Of a stretch of DNA of 34,277 bases, positions 8,242-17,017 are shown piece by piece; within the stretch, counting starts at the first letter, position 1; every line of letters begins with the position of its first letter. Made by a program: the position numbers and the translations under genes. This DNA is from Terriglobia bacterium. Its GTDB lineage: Bacteria > Pseudomonadota > Alphaproteobacteria > Acetobacterales > Acetobacteraceae. The DNA is taken from contig JAIMBF010000024.1 in the NCBI GenBank assembly GCA_023511585.1, forward strand, positions 1 through 34,277. The letters run 5' to 3'. Below the pieces are notes generated by a model. The model was not told the origin of the DNA. It ran no database searches and worked only from the letters and a program-made list of their open reading frames with translations.

Positions 8242-9843
8242 TCAGGCCGCATGTTGCGCGCGGGCAAGAACACTCTCGATTAACGAGAGGGTTTCCGGCA
8301 CCCCGTAAATTGCGATGAAATTGCCAAACCGTGGTCCTTCCTGCTGGCCGAGCAGGACTTGATAAAGGCAGGCAAACCAGTCGCGCAATTGGTCGGGAAA
8401 ATGCCGTTTGCCGATATCATAGAGTAAATTCTGTATGGTTTCCGCCGAAGGCGGCGTGGTTTTTTCGGAATGAACCAAAGCGCGCAGCCCCTCGGCAAGT
8501 TCGGAAAGCGCAATGCGTTCCACGGCGTTCGGCTCACGAAAGCGCTTGGCAGGCCGAACAAAGTCGTGAAAATATGCAATCGCATAATCGACTAACTTGG
8601 CCAAATAAGGCATGCTTTCGGGTGATGCCTGCGGCGCGTAGCGGCGGATAAAACCCCAAAGAATGTCCGGCGTCTCCGCATTCACCGCGCTCGCCAAATT
8701 GAGTAACATGCTAAAGGAAAGCGGGGTGAGATATTCCTTACCAACCGACCCGCCGGTGATATGCCAAGCAGGGTTTGCCAACAATTCGGCGCCGGTTTGG
8801 GTTTGTGCACGTTCCGCGTTGGCAAGAAATTCATCGACGGCACGCGGAATGACATCGAAATAAAGCCTTTTGGCACGTTTCGGCGCATTATACATAAACT
8901 GGGCTAGGCTTTCGGGCGGTGCATAGCGCAACCAATCCTCCACCGATAGGCCGTTGCCCTTGGATTTGCTGATTTTTTGCCCTTTCTCGTCCAGAAATAG
9001 CTCGTAGGTAAAGCTGATCGGCGGCTCTCCGCCCAGAATGCGGCAAATCTCGCTGGAAAGCCTGACGCTCTCGATCAGGTCCTTTCCCGACATTTCGTAA
9101 TCCACGCCGAGCGCATACCAACGCATCGCCCAGTCTGCCTTCCATTGCAGTTTGCATGCCCCGCCGGTGACCGGCGTTTCAAACCACTCTTCAGTGTGCG
9201 GGTCACGCCACGTTACGGTGCCGGCATTGCGATCCCATTTTTCAATACGCACCTGCATGACCTTCCCGCTTTTGGGATGGATCGGCAAGACGGGTGAATA
9301 ACTTGCTCGCCGCTCCGGCCCTAATGTCGGCAGAATCACCGCCGTCACTTCCTCGTAGACTTCAAGCAAGCGCAGCAAAGCAGCATCGAAACGGCCGGAT
9401 GTATAATAATCTGTTGCGGAAGCAAATTCGTATTCGAATCCAAATTTATCGAGAAAATCTCGCAGGCGGGCATTGTTGTGCGCGCCAAAGCTCTCATGCG
9501 TGCCAAAAGGATCGGGAATGCGGGTCAGCGGTTTGCCCAAATGCTGCTGCAACATTTCGCGGTTGGGCACATTGTCCGGCACTTTGCGCAGACCATCCAT
9601 GTCGTCGCTGAAAGCGATCAGCCGTGAGGGCTTGCCGGTGAGGGTGCCAAAGGCGCGGCGGATCCAACTCGTGCGCGCCACCTCGCCGAAAGTGCCGATA
9701 TGAGGCAAGCCGGAAGGACCATAGCCGGTTTCGAACAAGGCACTATCCTTACCGCGGGCCTCAAGCCTTTGGGCCACTTTTTGGGCCTCTTCAAACGGCC
9801 ACGCCTTCGGCAATGCCTCTTGTAGGGAAGTATCTTGTCGCAT
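8242..9843 (-). CDS. lysS: Lysyl-tRNA synthetase, class I
   Basis: This enzyme attaches lysine to tRNA-Lys using a class I Rossmann catalytic domain, unlike the class II enzyme of most bacteria; many alphaproteobacteria use this form. The HIGH-type signature is in [17 protein letters not shown] (HIGT at about 48-51) and the KMSKS signature is KISKSKGNG near residue 291. The length of 533 residues fits the family. ATG at 9843 is preferred because it leaves 13 residues before the conserved AWPFEEA; an in-frame TTG at 9879 would add 12 residues. It heads a minus-strand gene string, and the next gene is an MprF-like protein, a family that uses Lys-tRNA as donor. It is divergent from the helicase gene, with 62 bases between the starts. 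Confidence 0.96.
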   Translation of the reverse strand: MRQDTSLQEALPKAWPFEEAQKVAQRLEARGKDSALFETGYGPSGLPHIGTFGEVARTSWIRRAFGTLTGKPSRLIAFSDDMDGLRKVPDNVPNREMLQQHLGKPLTRIPDPFGTHESFGAHNNARLRDFLDKFGFEYEFASATDYYTSGRFDAALLRLLEVYEEVTAVILPTLGPERRASYSPVLPIHPKSGKVMQVRIEKWDRNAGTVTWRDPHTEEWFETPVTGGACKLQWKADWAMRWYALGVDYEMSGKDLIESVRLSSEICRILGGEPPISFTYELFLDEKGQKISKSKGNGLSVEDWLRYAPPESLAQFMYNAPKRAKRLYFDVIPRAVDEFLANAERAQTQTGAELLANPAWHITGGSVGKEYLTPLSFSMLLNLASAVNAETPDILWGFIRRYAPQASPESMPYLAKLVDYAIAYFHDFVRPAKRFREPNAVERIALSELAEGLRALVHSEKTTPPSAETIQNLLYDIGKRHFPDQLRDWFACLYQVLLGQQEGPRFGNFIAIYGVPETLSLIESVLARAQHAA

Positions 9844-9905
9844 TGACGCAATGCTAGAAAGGGGGGCGTGATTGGTCAATCGGCGCTTCTGCTTGGAGTG
9901 AGGTC

Positions 9906-12734
9906 ATGGCAAACCCGGGCCGCTTTCTCAACCTGACGGAGACCCCGGCCGTGGCCGCGGGCGCCGGGCAAGCCGCGATCTTGCTGCCCGATGGCACACT
10001 TTGCCTGATGCGGAGCGAAGAAGCAGCGCAACGGCTCGCGAACTTGCCCCCGCCGTTGCTGGTACATGCTCCGGCAACGTTTCGCCGACTTGGCATGCAA
10101 CCCAGGCCGGCGCTCGATCTCCTAGAACTCTTTGCCTTTGTCTACCCCGCCTGCCCTGCTGCGCCCACACCGCGGGGGCTCGCTTTGGCCTTGGACTACG
10201 ACCCTCCAGGGGCGGGCCTAGAAGCCGCCGTTGCCTTTTTGCCCGAGCTCGCGCGGATGCTGCTCGCTCGGCTCGCCGCAAGCCGGCAGACCGAACAAGG
10301 TCGCGACGCTGCGGAGCTTGCTGCGCAAATGGGGCTTGCCGGCTGGAGCTGGGCGCCGCTGGTCACTGCGGCATTGGGCAACCCCCAAGCCGTTCCGGCC
10401 GCGCGGGCGTTGCGGGTCTGGCAACGCCTTCCGGAATGGGAGGAAACCGCGCCGCTCTCCCCACCGCGCGCGTTTCCGGTAAGCCCAGCCGAAGCCAGAC
10501 GCCGGCTGACAGAGATGCTGGGGCCGGAGGCCGAGCACCGGCCTGGCCAAATCGAATATGCCGCGGCCGCCGCCGCCGCGTTCGCGCCCCGCATCGAGCA
10601 AGGCGTGCCGCAGCTGGTGCTGGCCGAGGCCGGCACCGGTATCGGGAAGACCCTGGGCTATATCGCCCCGGCGAGCCTATGGGCCGAGCGGAATCAGGGA
10701 ACGGTGTGGATCAGCACCTTCACCCGCCACTTGCAACGGCAGATTGAGGCCGAACTCGCGCGCTTGTTCCCCGATCCCGCCACGCGCCGGCAGCGAGCCG
10801 TAATCCGCAAAGGCCGCGAAAATTACCTTTGCCTGCTCAATTTCGAGGAAGCCGTCAATGCCGCAACGCTTCGCGGCTCATCGCAGCATCTGATCGCTCT
10901 GGGTTTGCTATCGCGGTGGGCCGCGGTCACCGCCGATGGCGATCTTGAAGGCGGCGATCTCCCCGGCTGGTTCGCCGAACTCTTTGGCCGCGCAAACATC
11001 GCAAATCTCGCCGATCGGCGCGGTGAATGTATCCATTCGGCCTGCCCCCACTGGCGGCGTTGCTTCGTGGAGCATAGCATTCGCCGTGCGCGGGAGGCCG
11101 ATATCGTCGTCGCCAATCATGCGTTGGTCATGGTGCAGGCCGCGCATGCTTGGCACTGGGGCGAGGGGCTTGATGATGCGGGCATCCCCCTTCGCTACGT
11201 GTTCGACGAAGGCCACCAGATTTTCCATGCAGCCGACAATGCCTTTGCCACCGCTGTCTGCGGCCTCGAAACGGCCGAGCTGCGGCGATGGCTTTTAGGC
11301 GCCGAAGGAAGCCGGTCTCGCGCCCGCGGTTTGCGTCGGCGCCTGGAAGAGCTGGTCTTGGGCCGTCCCGAGCTGGAGGCGCCGTTGGAGGCGGCGCTCC
11401 AGGCTGCACGGGCACTTCCCGGCCCCGGCTGGTCTTCGCGCATCGCTGAAGAACCGGAAAGACCTAAGCTTGGCGCCTTGCTGCCCGCACAAGACAGCCC
11501 CACCGAGGCATTTCTGCGCGCGGTTCGGCGCCAAGTTTTGGCCAGAAACGCCGAAGGGGATGCAAACTCTTCCGGAATGACGTTGGAAGCCGACCTTCAC
11601 CCCGTGCTGCCCGAACTCCCTGAGGCAGCCGAACGGCTTGCCCGCGCGCTTCACCGCATTGCAGAGCCGTTGAAAACGCTGCGGAACCGGCTGCTTGCCA
11701 GGCTTCATGACGAAGCCGAAACCTTGGAGGAAACGCAGCGCACCCGGATCGAAGCGGCGGCGCGAACCCTGGCACGGCGCGCGCTGGATCCGCTTGCGGC
11801 ATGGTGCGAAATGCTCCATGCGGTTTCCGAACCCGCACCGGAGCCGGGTCGCCGCCCGGAACAAGTTCTCTTCCTTCGCCTGGAACGGGCCGATGGGCAT
11901 GAACGTGATGTTGCCCTGTGCCGGCATTGGCTCGACCCCACCGTTCCTTTCGCGGCAACCCTCGCCGCGTCTGCACATGGTCTGCTGATTACCTCAGCGA
12001 CTTTGCGCGACGGCGGCCAGCCCGACCCCGTCCTTGCCTGGGAAACGGCGGAAGCCGAAGTTGGCGCCGTGCACATATCCGCGCCTGCCCTTCGCGTCAC
12101 GGTGCCGAGCCCGTTCGATTACGCGGCACAAACGCGCGCTTTCATTGTCACCGACGTCCCCGGTGAAGATCTCGATGCACTCGCGGGTGCCTGTCGCGCC
12201 TTGTTTTTGGCAGCAGGCGGAGGCGCGCTCGGCCTCTTTACCGCAATCCGACGGCTGACGGCCGTGCATGCGCGCATCGCTCCGGAACTGGAGGCGGCCG
12301 GTATCATGCTGCTTGCCCAGCATGTTGATCCGATGCACAACGCCACCCTCGTGGACATCTTCCGGATCGAAGAGGAAAGCTGCCTTTTGGGTACCGATGC
12401 GATGCGCGATGGCGTAGATGTTCCCGGCCGCGCGCTTAGGCTTGTGGTGTTTGATAAAGTGCCATGGCCGCGGCCGAACATTTTGCACCGCGAGCGGCGG
12501 ATTCACCTTTCGGGAGGGAATCCTGCGGAATACGAAGCGCGCATCGCGCGCCAGCGGCTGCGGCAGGCTTTCGGGCGGCTAATTCGCCGGGCAACGGACA
12601 GAGGCGTCTTTGTCTTGCTCGATCGGCGCACACCGAGCCGTTTGCTTTCGGCTTTTCCGCCCGGCGTGCAAGTGGCCCGCGTTGGGCTTGCGGAGGCGGT
12701 GACCGCGATCAAAACTTTTCTTCATGTGGAATAG
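9906..12734 (+). CDS. ATP-dependent Fe-S DNA helicase, DinG/XPD-like superfamily 2
   Basis: A 942-residue helicase. Walker A is EAGTGIGKT at 241-249 and the Walker B/DExH box is DEGH at 434-437. Four cysteines at 309, 375, 380 and 386 (YLCLL and ECIHSACPHWRRC) have the XPD/DinG Fe-S cluster arrangement between the two boxes. The C-terminal motor half has GTDAMRDGVDVPG and the motif VI region RQRLRQAFGRLIRR. The first ~190 residues are alanine-rich with no recognised motif, occupying the place where some relatives carry a 3'-5' exonuclease domain. It would unwind DNA with 5'-3' polarity in repair or at R-loops, by analogy with DinG. The start is supported by GGAG 8 bases upstream. It is followed at 67 bases by the TerB-like gene. 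Confidence 0.9.
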   Translation: MANPGRFLNLTETPAVAAGAGQAAILLPDGTLCLMRSEEAAQRLANLPPPLLVHAPATFRRLGMQPRPALDLLELFAFVYPACPAAPTPRGLALALDYDPPGAGLEAAVAFLPELARMLLARLAASRQTEQGRDAAELAAQMGLAGWSWAPLVTAALGNPQAVPAARALRVWQRLPEWEETAPLSPPRAFPVSPAEARRRLTEMLGPEAEHRPGQIEYAAAAAAAFAPRIEQGVPQLVLAEAGTGIGKTLGYIAPASLWAERNQGTVWISTFTRHLQRQIEAELARLFPDPATRRQRAVIRKGRENYLCLLNFEEAVNAATLRGSSQHLIALGLLSRWAAVTADGDLEGGDLPGWFAELFGRANIANLADRRGECIHSACPHWRRCFVEHSIRRAREADIVVANHALVMVQAAHAWHWGEGLDDAGIPLRYVFDEGHQIFHAADNAFATAVCGLETAELRRWLLGAEGSRSRARGLRRRLEELVLGRPELEAPLEAALQAARALPGPGWSSRIAEEPERPKLGALLPAQDSPTEAFLRAVRRQVLARNAEGDANSSGMTLEADLHPVLPELPEAAERLARALHRIAEPLKTLRNRLLARLHDEAETLEETQRTRIEAAARTLARRALDPLAAWCEMLHAVSEPAPEPGRRPEQVLFLRLERADGHERDVALCRHWLDPTVPFAATLAASAHGLLITSATLRDGGQPDPVLAWETAEAEVGAVHISAPALRVTVPSPFDYAAQTRAFIVTDVPGEDLDALAGACRALFLAAGGGALGLFTAIRRLTAVHARIAPELEAAGIMLLAQHVDPMHNATLVDIFRIEEESCLLGTDAMRDGVDVPGRALRLVVFDKVPWPRPNILHRERRIHLSGGNPAEYEARIARQRLRQAFGRLIRRATDRGVFVLLDRRTPSRLLSAFPPGVQVARVGLAEAVTAIKTFLHVE

Positions 12735-12801
12735 CCAAGATTGCACTTGAACTGATCTGGCGCTTGCGGCACCAATGGGTGCCACAAAAGGGGGTCTACG
12801 C

Positions 12802-13221
12802 ATGCTCGCTCGCACCGAGCTTTCGCCGCAGGAAGCGTTGGTCTGCACCATGGTCTTGGTGGCAGCGGCGCATGACGGCATTACAGATCGCGAAATCGGG
12901 ACGATGTCGGCATTGGTGCAAACGCTGCCGGTCTTTCACAACTTCAGCACTGAACAGCTGGAGCTCGCAAGCGATGCCGCCATTAGCCTCTTGCGCGAAG
13001 AAGATGGGATTGCGCACGCGATGCGGCTCATCCATCGGGCCCTGGAACCCCGCCTGCGGGAAACCGCCTATGTCTTGGCTTGCGAGGTCATCGCGGCCGA
13101 TCGGCTCGCAGGCCAGCCTGCGCTTCGCATGCTGGAAATGGTGCGCGAAGGGCTCGGGATCGATGGGCTGCTGGCGGCCGCCATCGAGCGCACAACTCGG
13201 GCGCGACATCAGCGCTTGTGA
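12802..13221 (+). CDS. TerB-like (tellurite-resistance-family) helical protein
   Basis: A 139-residue, mostly helical acidic protein of the TerB family. Visible features are the opening LSPQEALVCTMVLVAAAHDGITDREIGTM, where the AHDGxxxxxE acidic motif matches the metal-binding helix of TerB domains, and a related second copy near VLACEVIAADRLAGQPALRMLEMV. ATG 12802 is chosen over 12775 because AAAAGGGGG lies 8 bases upstream of it. The family is widespread outside tellurite operons and no other ter gene is present, so resistance should not be inferred. It lies between the helicase and cinA-like genes, and its TGA overlaps the GTG of the latter, so the two are probably co-translated. The function is unknown. 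Confidence 0.8.
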   Translation: MLARTELSPQEALVCTMVLVAAAHDGITDREIGTMSALVQTLPVFHNFSTEQLELASDAAISLLREEDGIAHAMRLIHRALEPRLRETAYVLACEVIAADRLAGQPALRMLEMVREGLGIDGLLAAAIERTTRARHQRL

Positions 13222-13754
13222 GCATTCCTAGGGTCGTTGGTATCGTGCTGAACGATCCCGCGCTTCTGCTGCTTGCCGAGCGAGTGCTCTCCCTCGCCCG
13301 CGCCAATCGGTTACGCTTGGCCACCGCGGAAAGTTGCACCGGAGGAATGATCGCGGCGGCGCTCACGGCAATTGCCGGCGCAAGCGATGTTTTCGACCGC
13401 GGATTTGTGACCTATTCTAACGCAGCGAAAACCGAGATGCTCGGCGTGCCGGCGGAGCTGATTGCGCATAAGGGCGCGGTAAGCGAAGAGGTTGCCCGCG
13501 CTATGGCCGAAGGTGCAATCAGACATTCCCACGCCATGCTCGCTGTCTCCGTAACCGGCATTGCAGGACCCGGCGGAGGCAGCTTCGAAAAACCGGTCGG
13601 GTTGGTATGGTTCGGGCTGGCGGGAAAGGACGTATTGCATACCGAACGCCACCTCTTTCCCGGCGATCGCACGGCAATTCGCGAGGCAGCCGCAGGAGTT
13701 GCGCTGCAGTTGCTGGAAAAGGCGCTCGGCAAAGAGAGCGTTAGTGGTTCTTAA
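13218..13754 (+). CDS. pncC: CinA C-terminal domain / nicotinamide-nucleotide amidohydrolase PncC
   Basis: This enzyme deamidates NMN to nicotinate mononucleotide in pyridine nucleotide recycling. The 178-residue protein is the stand-alone CinA C-terminal form without the N-terminal MoaB-like domain. The catalytic serine lies in LATAESCTGGMIAA, with FVTYSNAAKTEMLGV (Tyr and Lys) and VTGIAGPGGGSFEKPVGLVWF, all family signatures. The start is taken as GTG 13218, overlapping the TerB stop as GTGA; GTG 13245 is the alternative and loses 9 residues. The gene ends 2 bases before the stop of the opposite-strand EF-hand gene, leaving no room for a separate terminator. Together with the nicotinamidase at 22660, the window holds two NAD-salvage amidohydrolases. 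Confidence 0.92.
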   Translation: MSIPRVVGIVLNDPALLLLAERVLSLARANRLRLATAESCTGGMIAAALTAIAGASDVFDRGFVTYSNAAKTEMLGVPAELIAHKGAVSEEVARAMAEGAIRHSHAMLAVSVTGIAGPGGGSFEKPVGLVWFGLAGKDVLHTERHLFPGDRTAIREAAAGVALQLLEKALGKESVSGS

Positions 13755-13756
13755 CG

Positions 13757-14305
13757 TCAATGCGCTTGCGTCGGCGGGTTTGGTGCGTCATCACGCGCAT
13801 GGCGACGCGCACGGATCCAACTTAAAACCTCGTCATAGGTCACATAGCCTTTGCGGCTTGTGTCGATCTCGTCAAAATGTTCGGCAACAAAAGGCAAACC
13901 ATGTTCCGCCTCGGCCCGCGTGAGGTGGCCGTCATGCGCCGTATTTGCAGCTTCGAAGCGGGCACGCAGAGTTCTATGCGGACGGCTTCGGAGCCATTCC
14001 CGCACGTCATCCAGCGTCACATAGCCCTTTTTGTCCCGGTCAATCTCGGCGAAATGACGCGCAACAAAAGGCATTCCGGCTTGGGCTTGCTCGGGCGTAA
14101 GGCGGCCGTCATGCGTTGTGTTTGCAGCTTCAAACCGCTCCCGTAAAGTCTGATGCCAATAGGTCGAAGGCGACGACGCAGGCGAAGACGCGGGCGGTGC
14201 GCTCCGCGGGGCAGCGGGTTGCGAAGGCCCCTGAGCCGCTGCTCCGCCGATGAAAGCAAAGGCGATCACGAGACCGCACGAGAGGCGCAACAAAGGGCGG
14301 ATCAT
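13757..14305 (-). CDS. Secreted EF-hand protein with internal duplication
   Basis: A 182-residue protein with a signal peptide (MIRPLLRLSCGLVIAFAFIGG, likely cleaved after Ala24), a Pro/Ser/Ala-rich linker (about 25-48), and two tandem ~55-residue repeats (about 53-107 and 112-167). Each repeat carries two EF-hand-like loops. The second loop of each is the better one (DRDKKGYVTLDD and DTSRKGYVTYDE), while the first starts with Asn (NTTHDGRLTPEQ and NTAHDGHLTRAE). It is expected in the periplasm or outside the cell, binding Ca2+ or another divalent ion. The start at 14305 gives the signal peptide and a GGTGAG ribosome-binding site. Its ATG overlaps the upstream threonine-aldolase stop as ATGA, making it the last gene of the lipA operon. 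A regulatory or stress role is possible but not shown. Confidence 0.85.
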   Translation of the reverse strand: MIRPLLRLSCGLVIAFAFIGGAAAQGPSQPAAPRSAPPASSPASSPSTYWHQTLRERFEAANTTHDGRLTPEQAQAGMPFVARHFAEIDRDKKGYVTLDDVREWLRSRPHRTLRARFEAANTAHDGHLTRAEAEHGLPFVAEHFDEIDTSRKGYVTYDEVLSWIRARRHARDDAPNPPTQAH

Positions 14306-15372
14306 TGTGAACTCACCACCCTGCGGATGACTTCCGTGACAAGGGCCACCTCTTTTCTCCCCACATCCAGATGCAAACACGCCCGGGCACGATAGCGGCC
14401 CATAACGCTGATCATGATCCCCTCCTGCCGGAGGCGCGAAGCGAGCGCTTCAGCCGTAAGACCGGTGCCCGCGGTATCAAAAAACACAAGATTCGTTTCC
14501 GGCAATTCAACCTCGATCCCCGGAATTTGCGCAAGCCCTCGCGCAAGTTCTCGGGCATTTTCGTGGTCGTCCGCCAGCCGCTCGACGTGATGGTCCAACG
14601 CATAAAGGCACGCCGCAGCGCAGATTCCGGCTTGCCGCAAGGCTCCGCCGAGGCGCTGCTTCCAGCGCCACGCGGCATCGATAAAATCTGCCGAACCCAT
14701 CAACACCGCCCCGAGCGGAGCCCCGAGCCCCTTGGTAAAATCGAGCCACACGCTGTCGTAATCTGCGGCCATTTCGTGCGGGGAAACACCAGCTGCCACG
14801 CAAGCATTAAGCAAGCGCGCCCCATCCATATGGGCGGCAAGTCCGTGTTGATGCGCAAGCGCAGCCACGGCGGAAAGACGATCGAGCGGCCAGACTGAGC
14901 CTCCGCCCAGATTGGATGTTTGCTCGACCACCACGAGTCGTTGCGGGGGCGCATGACGCGTTTGCGGGTGCAATGCCTGAGCCAGGGTTTCCACATCAAA
15001 CTGTCCGCGGGGGCCCGGTAAGGGCGTAATCTGGACTCCTGCCAATGCGGCCGGCGCGCCGCCTTCAGCGATGACAATATGGGCCGTTGGATGCGCCAGC
15101 ACTTCATCGCCCGGGGAACAATGGGTCAGAAGGGCGATCTCGTTGCACATCGTGCCGCTGGGAAGAAACATGGCGGCCTCCTTGCCGAAGAGCGCCGCCA
15201 TGCGGTCGCACAAGGCAAGCACGGTCGGATCGTCTCCGTGCTGTTCATCGCCCACTTCCGCGCTGAGCATGGCCTCACGCATCGCGCGGGTCGGCTTGGT
15301 TTGCGTATCTGAATAAAGATTCGCCCAGACGGGCGGTAAAGATCGGTCAGGACGCTCGGGAGAGAGCGGCAT
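14302..15372 (-). CDS. Low-specificity L-threonine aldolase-like PLP enzyme
   Basis: A 356-residue fold-type I PLP enzyme of the beta-eliminating lyase/threonine aldolase family, which splits L-threonine or allo-threonine into glycine and acetaldehyde. Visible are NLYSDTQTKPTRAMREAM at the N-terminus, GDEQHGDDPT at 41-50, FLPSGTMCNEIAL, HMDGAR with Asp183, and DFTKGLGAPLG with the likely PLP lysine 214. The start at 15372 is chosen from family length; the open frame upstream runs through the coq10 gene in another frame. It starts 10 bases after the coq10 stop and overlaps the EF-hand gene by four bases. Glycine supply next to lipA may be chance. Other PLP lyases of this fold cannot be excluded from sequence alone. 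Confidence 0.88.
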   Translation of the reverse strand: MPLSPERPDRSLPPVWANLYSDTQTKPTRAMREAMLSAEVGDEQHGDDPTVLALCDRMAALFGKEAAMFLPSGTMCNEIALLTHCSPGDEVLAHPTAHIVIAEGGAPAALAGVQITPLPGPRGQFDVETLAQALHPQTRHAPPQRLVVVEQTSNLGGGSVWPLDRLSAVAALAHQHGLAAHMDGARLLNACVAAGVSPHEMAADYDSVWLDFTKGLGAPLGAVLMGSADFIDAAWRWKQRLGGALRQAGICAAACLYALDHHVERLADDHENARELARGLAQIPGIEVELPETNLVFFDTAGTGLTAEALASRLRQEGIMISVMGRYRARACLHLDVGRKEVALVTEVIRRVVSSQ

Positions 15373-15382
15373 CGGCTTCTTC

Positions 15383-15871
15383 TCAGCTTTTGAGCGGCGT
15401 TGGCGCCGGGCTCGGACGAACCACCGAAATGGTTGCAGCCGGCGGGCCATAGACTTCCCGCGCCCGTTTCTGAAAAGCATTGACCATCCGACGCACCGCC
15501 TCGTTAAACACAACACCGATGGCAGCTTGCAAGATGCGGCTGCGGAATTCGAAATCAACAAAAAAATCGACCGTGCAGCCTTGCGGATGCGGCTCGAAGA
15601 CCCAGTGATTGTTCAAGTAGCGAAACGGGCCGTTTTCATAGCGAACATCGATGCGTTGGGGGCGCGAAAGCGCCACCCGGCTGGTGAAGGTTTCGCGAAA
15701 CGGGCCGAAACCGATGGTGAGATCCGCGATAAGCTGCTGCTCGCTTTTGCTCCGCACCCGCGCACTGACACACCACGGCAGAAATCTTGGGTATTTTCCA
15801 ACATCGGCAACCAGATCGAATAACTGGTCCGGCCGATAAGGAACAAAACGGCGCTCCGCATGGGTCGGCAT
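15383..15871 (-). CDS. COQ10/RatA-type START-like coenzyme Q binding protein
   Basis: A 162-residue SRPBCC/polyketide-cyclase-fold protein. Typical features are RRFVPYRPDQLFDLVADVGKYPRFLPWC near the N-terminus, IGFGPFRETFTSRV in the middle, YLNNHWVF, and the C-terminal helix FNEAVRRMVNAFQKRAREVYG. Relatives are annotated either as COQ10, a ubiquinone-binding helper of respiration, or as the RatA ribosome-association toxin; both names cover one family. Position 4 bases after lipA, a common alphaproteobacterial arrangement, favours the quinone-related reading, and no RatB partner is present. The start at 15871 is used because upstream codons overlap lipA. It is soluble or peripherally membrane-bound. 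Confidence 0.9.
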   Translation of the reverse strand: MPTHAERRFVPYRPDQLFDLVADVGKYPRFLPWCVSARVRSKSEQQLIADLTIGFGPFRETFTSRVALSRPQRIDVRYENGPFRYLNNHWVFEPHPQGCTVDFFVDFEFRSRILQAAIGVVFNEAVRRMVNAFQKRAREVYGPPAATISVVRPSPAPTPLKS

Positions 15872-15875
15872 CGGC

Positions 15876-16856
15876 TTACCCGAGAGCCGCCGCCCGGGCG
15901 GCACGCAGCGCCGCAAAATCGGCATCCGCGTGATAAGAGCTGCGCGTCAGCGGCGAGGCGCTCACCATGGAAAACCCTTTGCCGCGGGCGATGGCCGCGT
16001 ATTCCGAGAATTCCTCCGGCGGGACAAAGCGTGCCACCGCAGCATGTTTCACGGTGGGCTGCAAATATTGGCCGATGGTGAGAAAATCCACATCAGCCAC
16101 CCGTAAATCGTCCATGACTTGCAGCACTTCCGAGCGCTCTTCCCCAAGCCCCACCATAAGCCCCGACTTGGTGAAGATCTGCGGCGCAAGCTGCTTTGCC
16201 CGGTCCAATAGCCTCAGCGACTGATAGTAACGCGCACCGGGACGGATAGAAGGATAAAGCCGTGGCACTGTCTCCAGGTTGTGATTGAAGACGTCCGGAC
16301 GGGCGGCGATCACCACCTCCAATGCGCCGGGCTTTCGCAAAAAATCGGGCGTCAGCACCTCAATGGTGGTCTCGGGCGCGCGCGCGCGGATGGCGCGGAT
16401 AACGGCGGCAAAATGGGCGGCGCCGCCATCCGCAAGGTCATCGCGGTCCACCGATGTGATCACGACGTGCCGCAAACCCAACCGTGCCACCGCTTCTGCC
16501 ACGCGATTGGGCTCGTCTCGGTCGAGCGGAGCGGGAATCCCCGTGGCCACGTTGCAGAAAGCGCACGCACGGGTACACACATCACCCATAATCATCATGG
16601 TGGCGTGTCGGTGCGACCAGCACTCTCCGATATTGGGGCAAGCCGCCTCCTCGCAGACCGTATGCAAGCGCTGTTCGCGAATCAACGCGCGGGTTTCAAA
16701 ATATACGGGGTGCGCAGGAGCCCGCACCCGAATCCATGGGGGTTTGCGCTGGATCGGGTTGTCTGGCCGGTGCAACTTTTCGGGATGGCGAGGCCACGGA
16801 GACTCCGTAGCCGCATCCTTCTGCACGCGATGATCAATCACAATACGATGGGGCAT
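15876..16856 (-). CDS. lipA: Lipoyl synthase
   Basis: This radical SAM enzyme inserts two sulfurs into octanoyl groups on lipoyl domains of pyruvate and 2-oxoglutarate dehydrogenases and the glycine cleavage H protein. Both clusters are visible: the auxiliary Cys68-Cys73-Cys79 set ([12 protein letters not shown]) and the radical SAM Cys94-Cys98-Cys101 set (CTRACAFC). [10 protein letters not shown] near the C-terminus carries the conserved serine that ligates the auxiliary cluster. The length of 326 residues is normal. It leads a compact four-gene unit (lipA, coq10/ratA, aldolase-like, EF-hand). A probable terminator of the upstream gene (16986-17017) separates it, so a promoter should lie within about 16857-16985, though I see no clear pair of boxes. 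Confidence 0.97.
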   Translation of the reverse strand: MPHRIVIDHRVQKDAATESPWPRHPEKLHRPDNPIQRKPPWIRVRAPAHPVYFETRALIREQRLHTVCEEAACPNIGECWSHRHATMMIMGDVCTRACAFCNVATGIPAPLDRDEPNRVAEAVARLGLRHVVITSVDRDDLADGGAAHFAAVIRAIRARAPETTIEVLTPDFLRKPGALEVVIAARPDVFNHNLETVPRLYPSIRPGARYYQSLRLLDRAKQLAPQIFTKSGLMVGLGEERSEVLQVMDDLRVADVDFLTIGQYLQPTVKHAAVARFVPPEEFSEYAAIARGKGFSMVSASPLTRSSYHADADFAALRAARAAALG

Positions 16857-16985
16857 AAGCTGTGCTGGTTGATGGGCAGCCTTAACTTCCGGTAACGCGA
16901 AACCGCCTTTCCTGAGCGCCTAAGAAGTGGCTGTCCGAATCTCAAGCGTCAAGCCAAATCAGATACGCGCGTAAAGGAGGGCTCC

Positions 16986-17017
16986 AAAAAACGCGTGTCT
17001 TGAGTATGCCTCAACAC
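16986..17017 (-). terminator. Probable intrinsic terminator of the crotonase-family gene
   Basis: Read on the minus strand, GTGTTGAG and CTCAA-GA-CAC form an 8-bp stem with a two-base bulge and a five-base loop. It is followed after GCG by six T residues (A run at 16986-16991 on the plus strand). The stem includes the stop codon at 17011-17013. The shape and T-run fit Rho-independent termination between this gene and lipA. Confidence 0.55.

Noticed and set aside
10001-10747. A 248-codon plus-strand frame inside the helicase gene
   Set aside because: Arginine-rich composition typical of an out-of-frame reading of high-GC coding DNA.
12802-13221. Tellurite resistance system
   Set aside because: Only a TerB-like protein is present; no terC, terD, terE or terZ genes are near, and TerB domains are common outside such operons.
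15383-15871. RatA toxin of a toxin-antitoxin pair
   Set aside because: No RatB-like partner, and position behind lipA fits the COQ10-like housekeeping member of the same family.
16281-16895. A 204-codon plus-strand frame antisense to lipA
   Set aside because: Shadow frame; lipA has all its cluster cysteines in the other strand.
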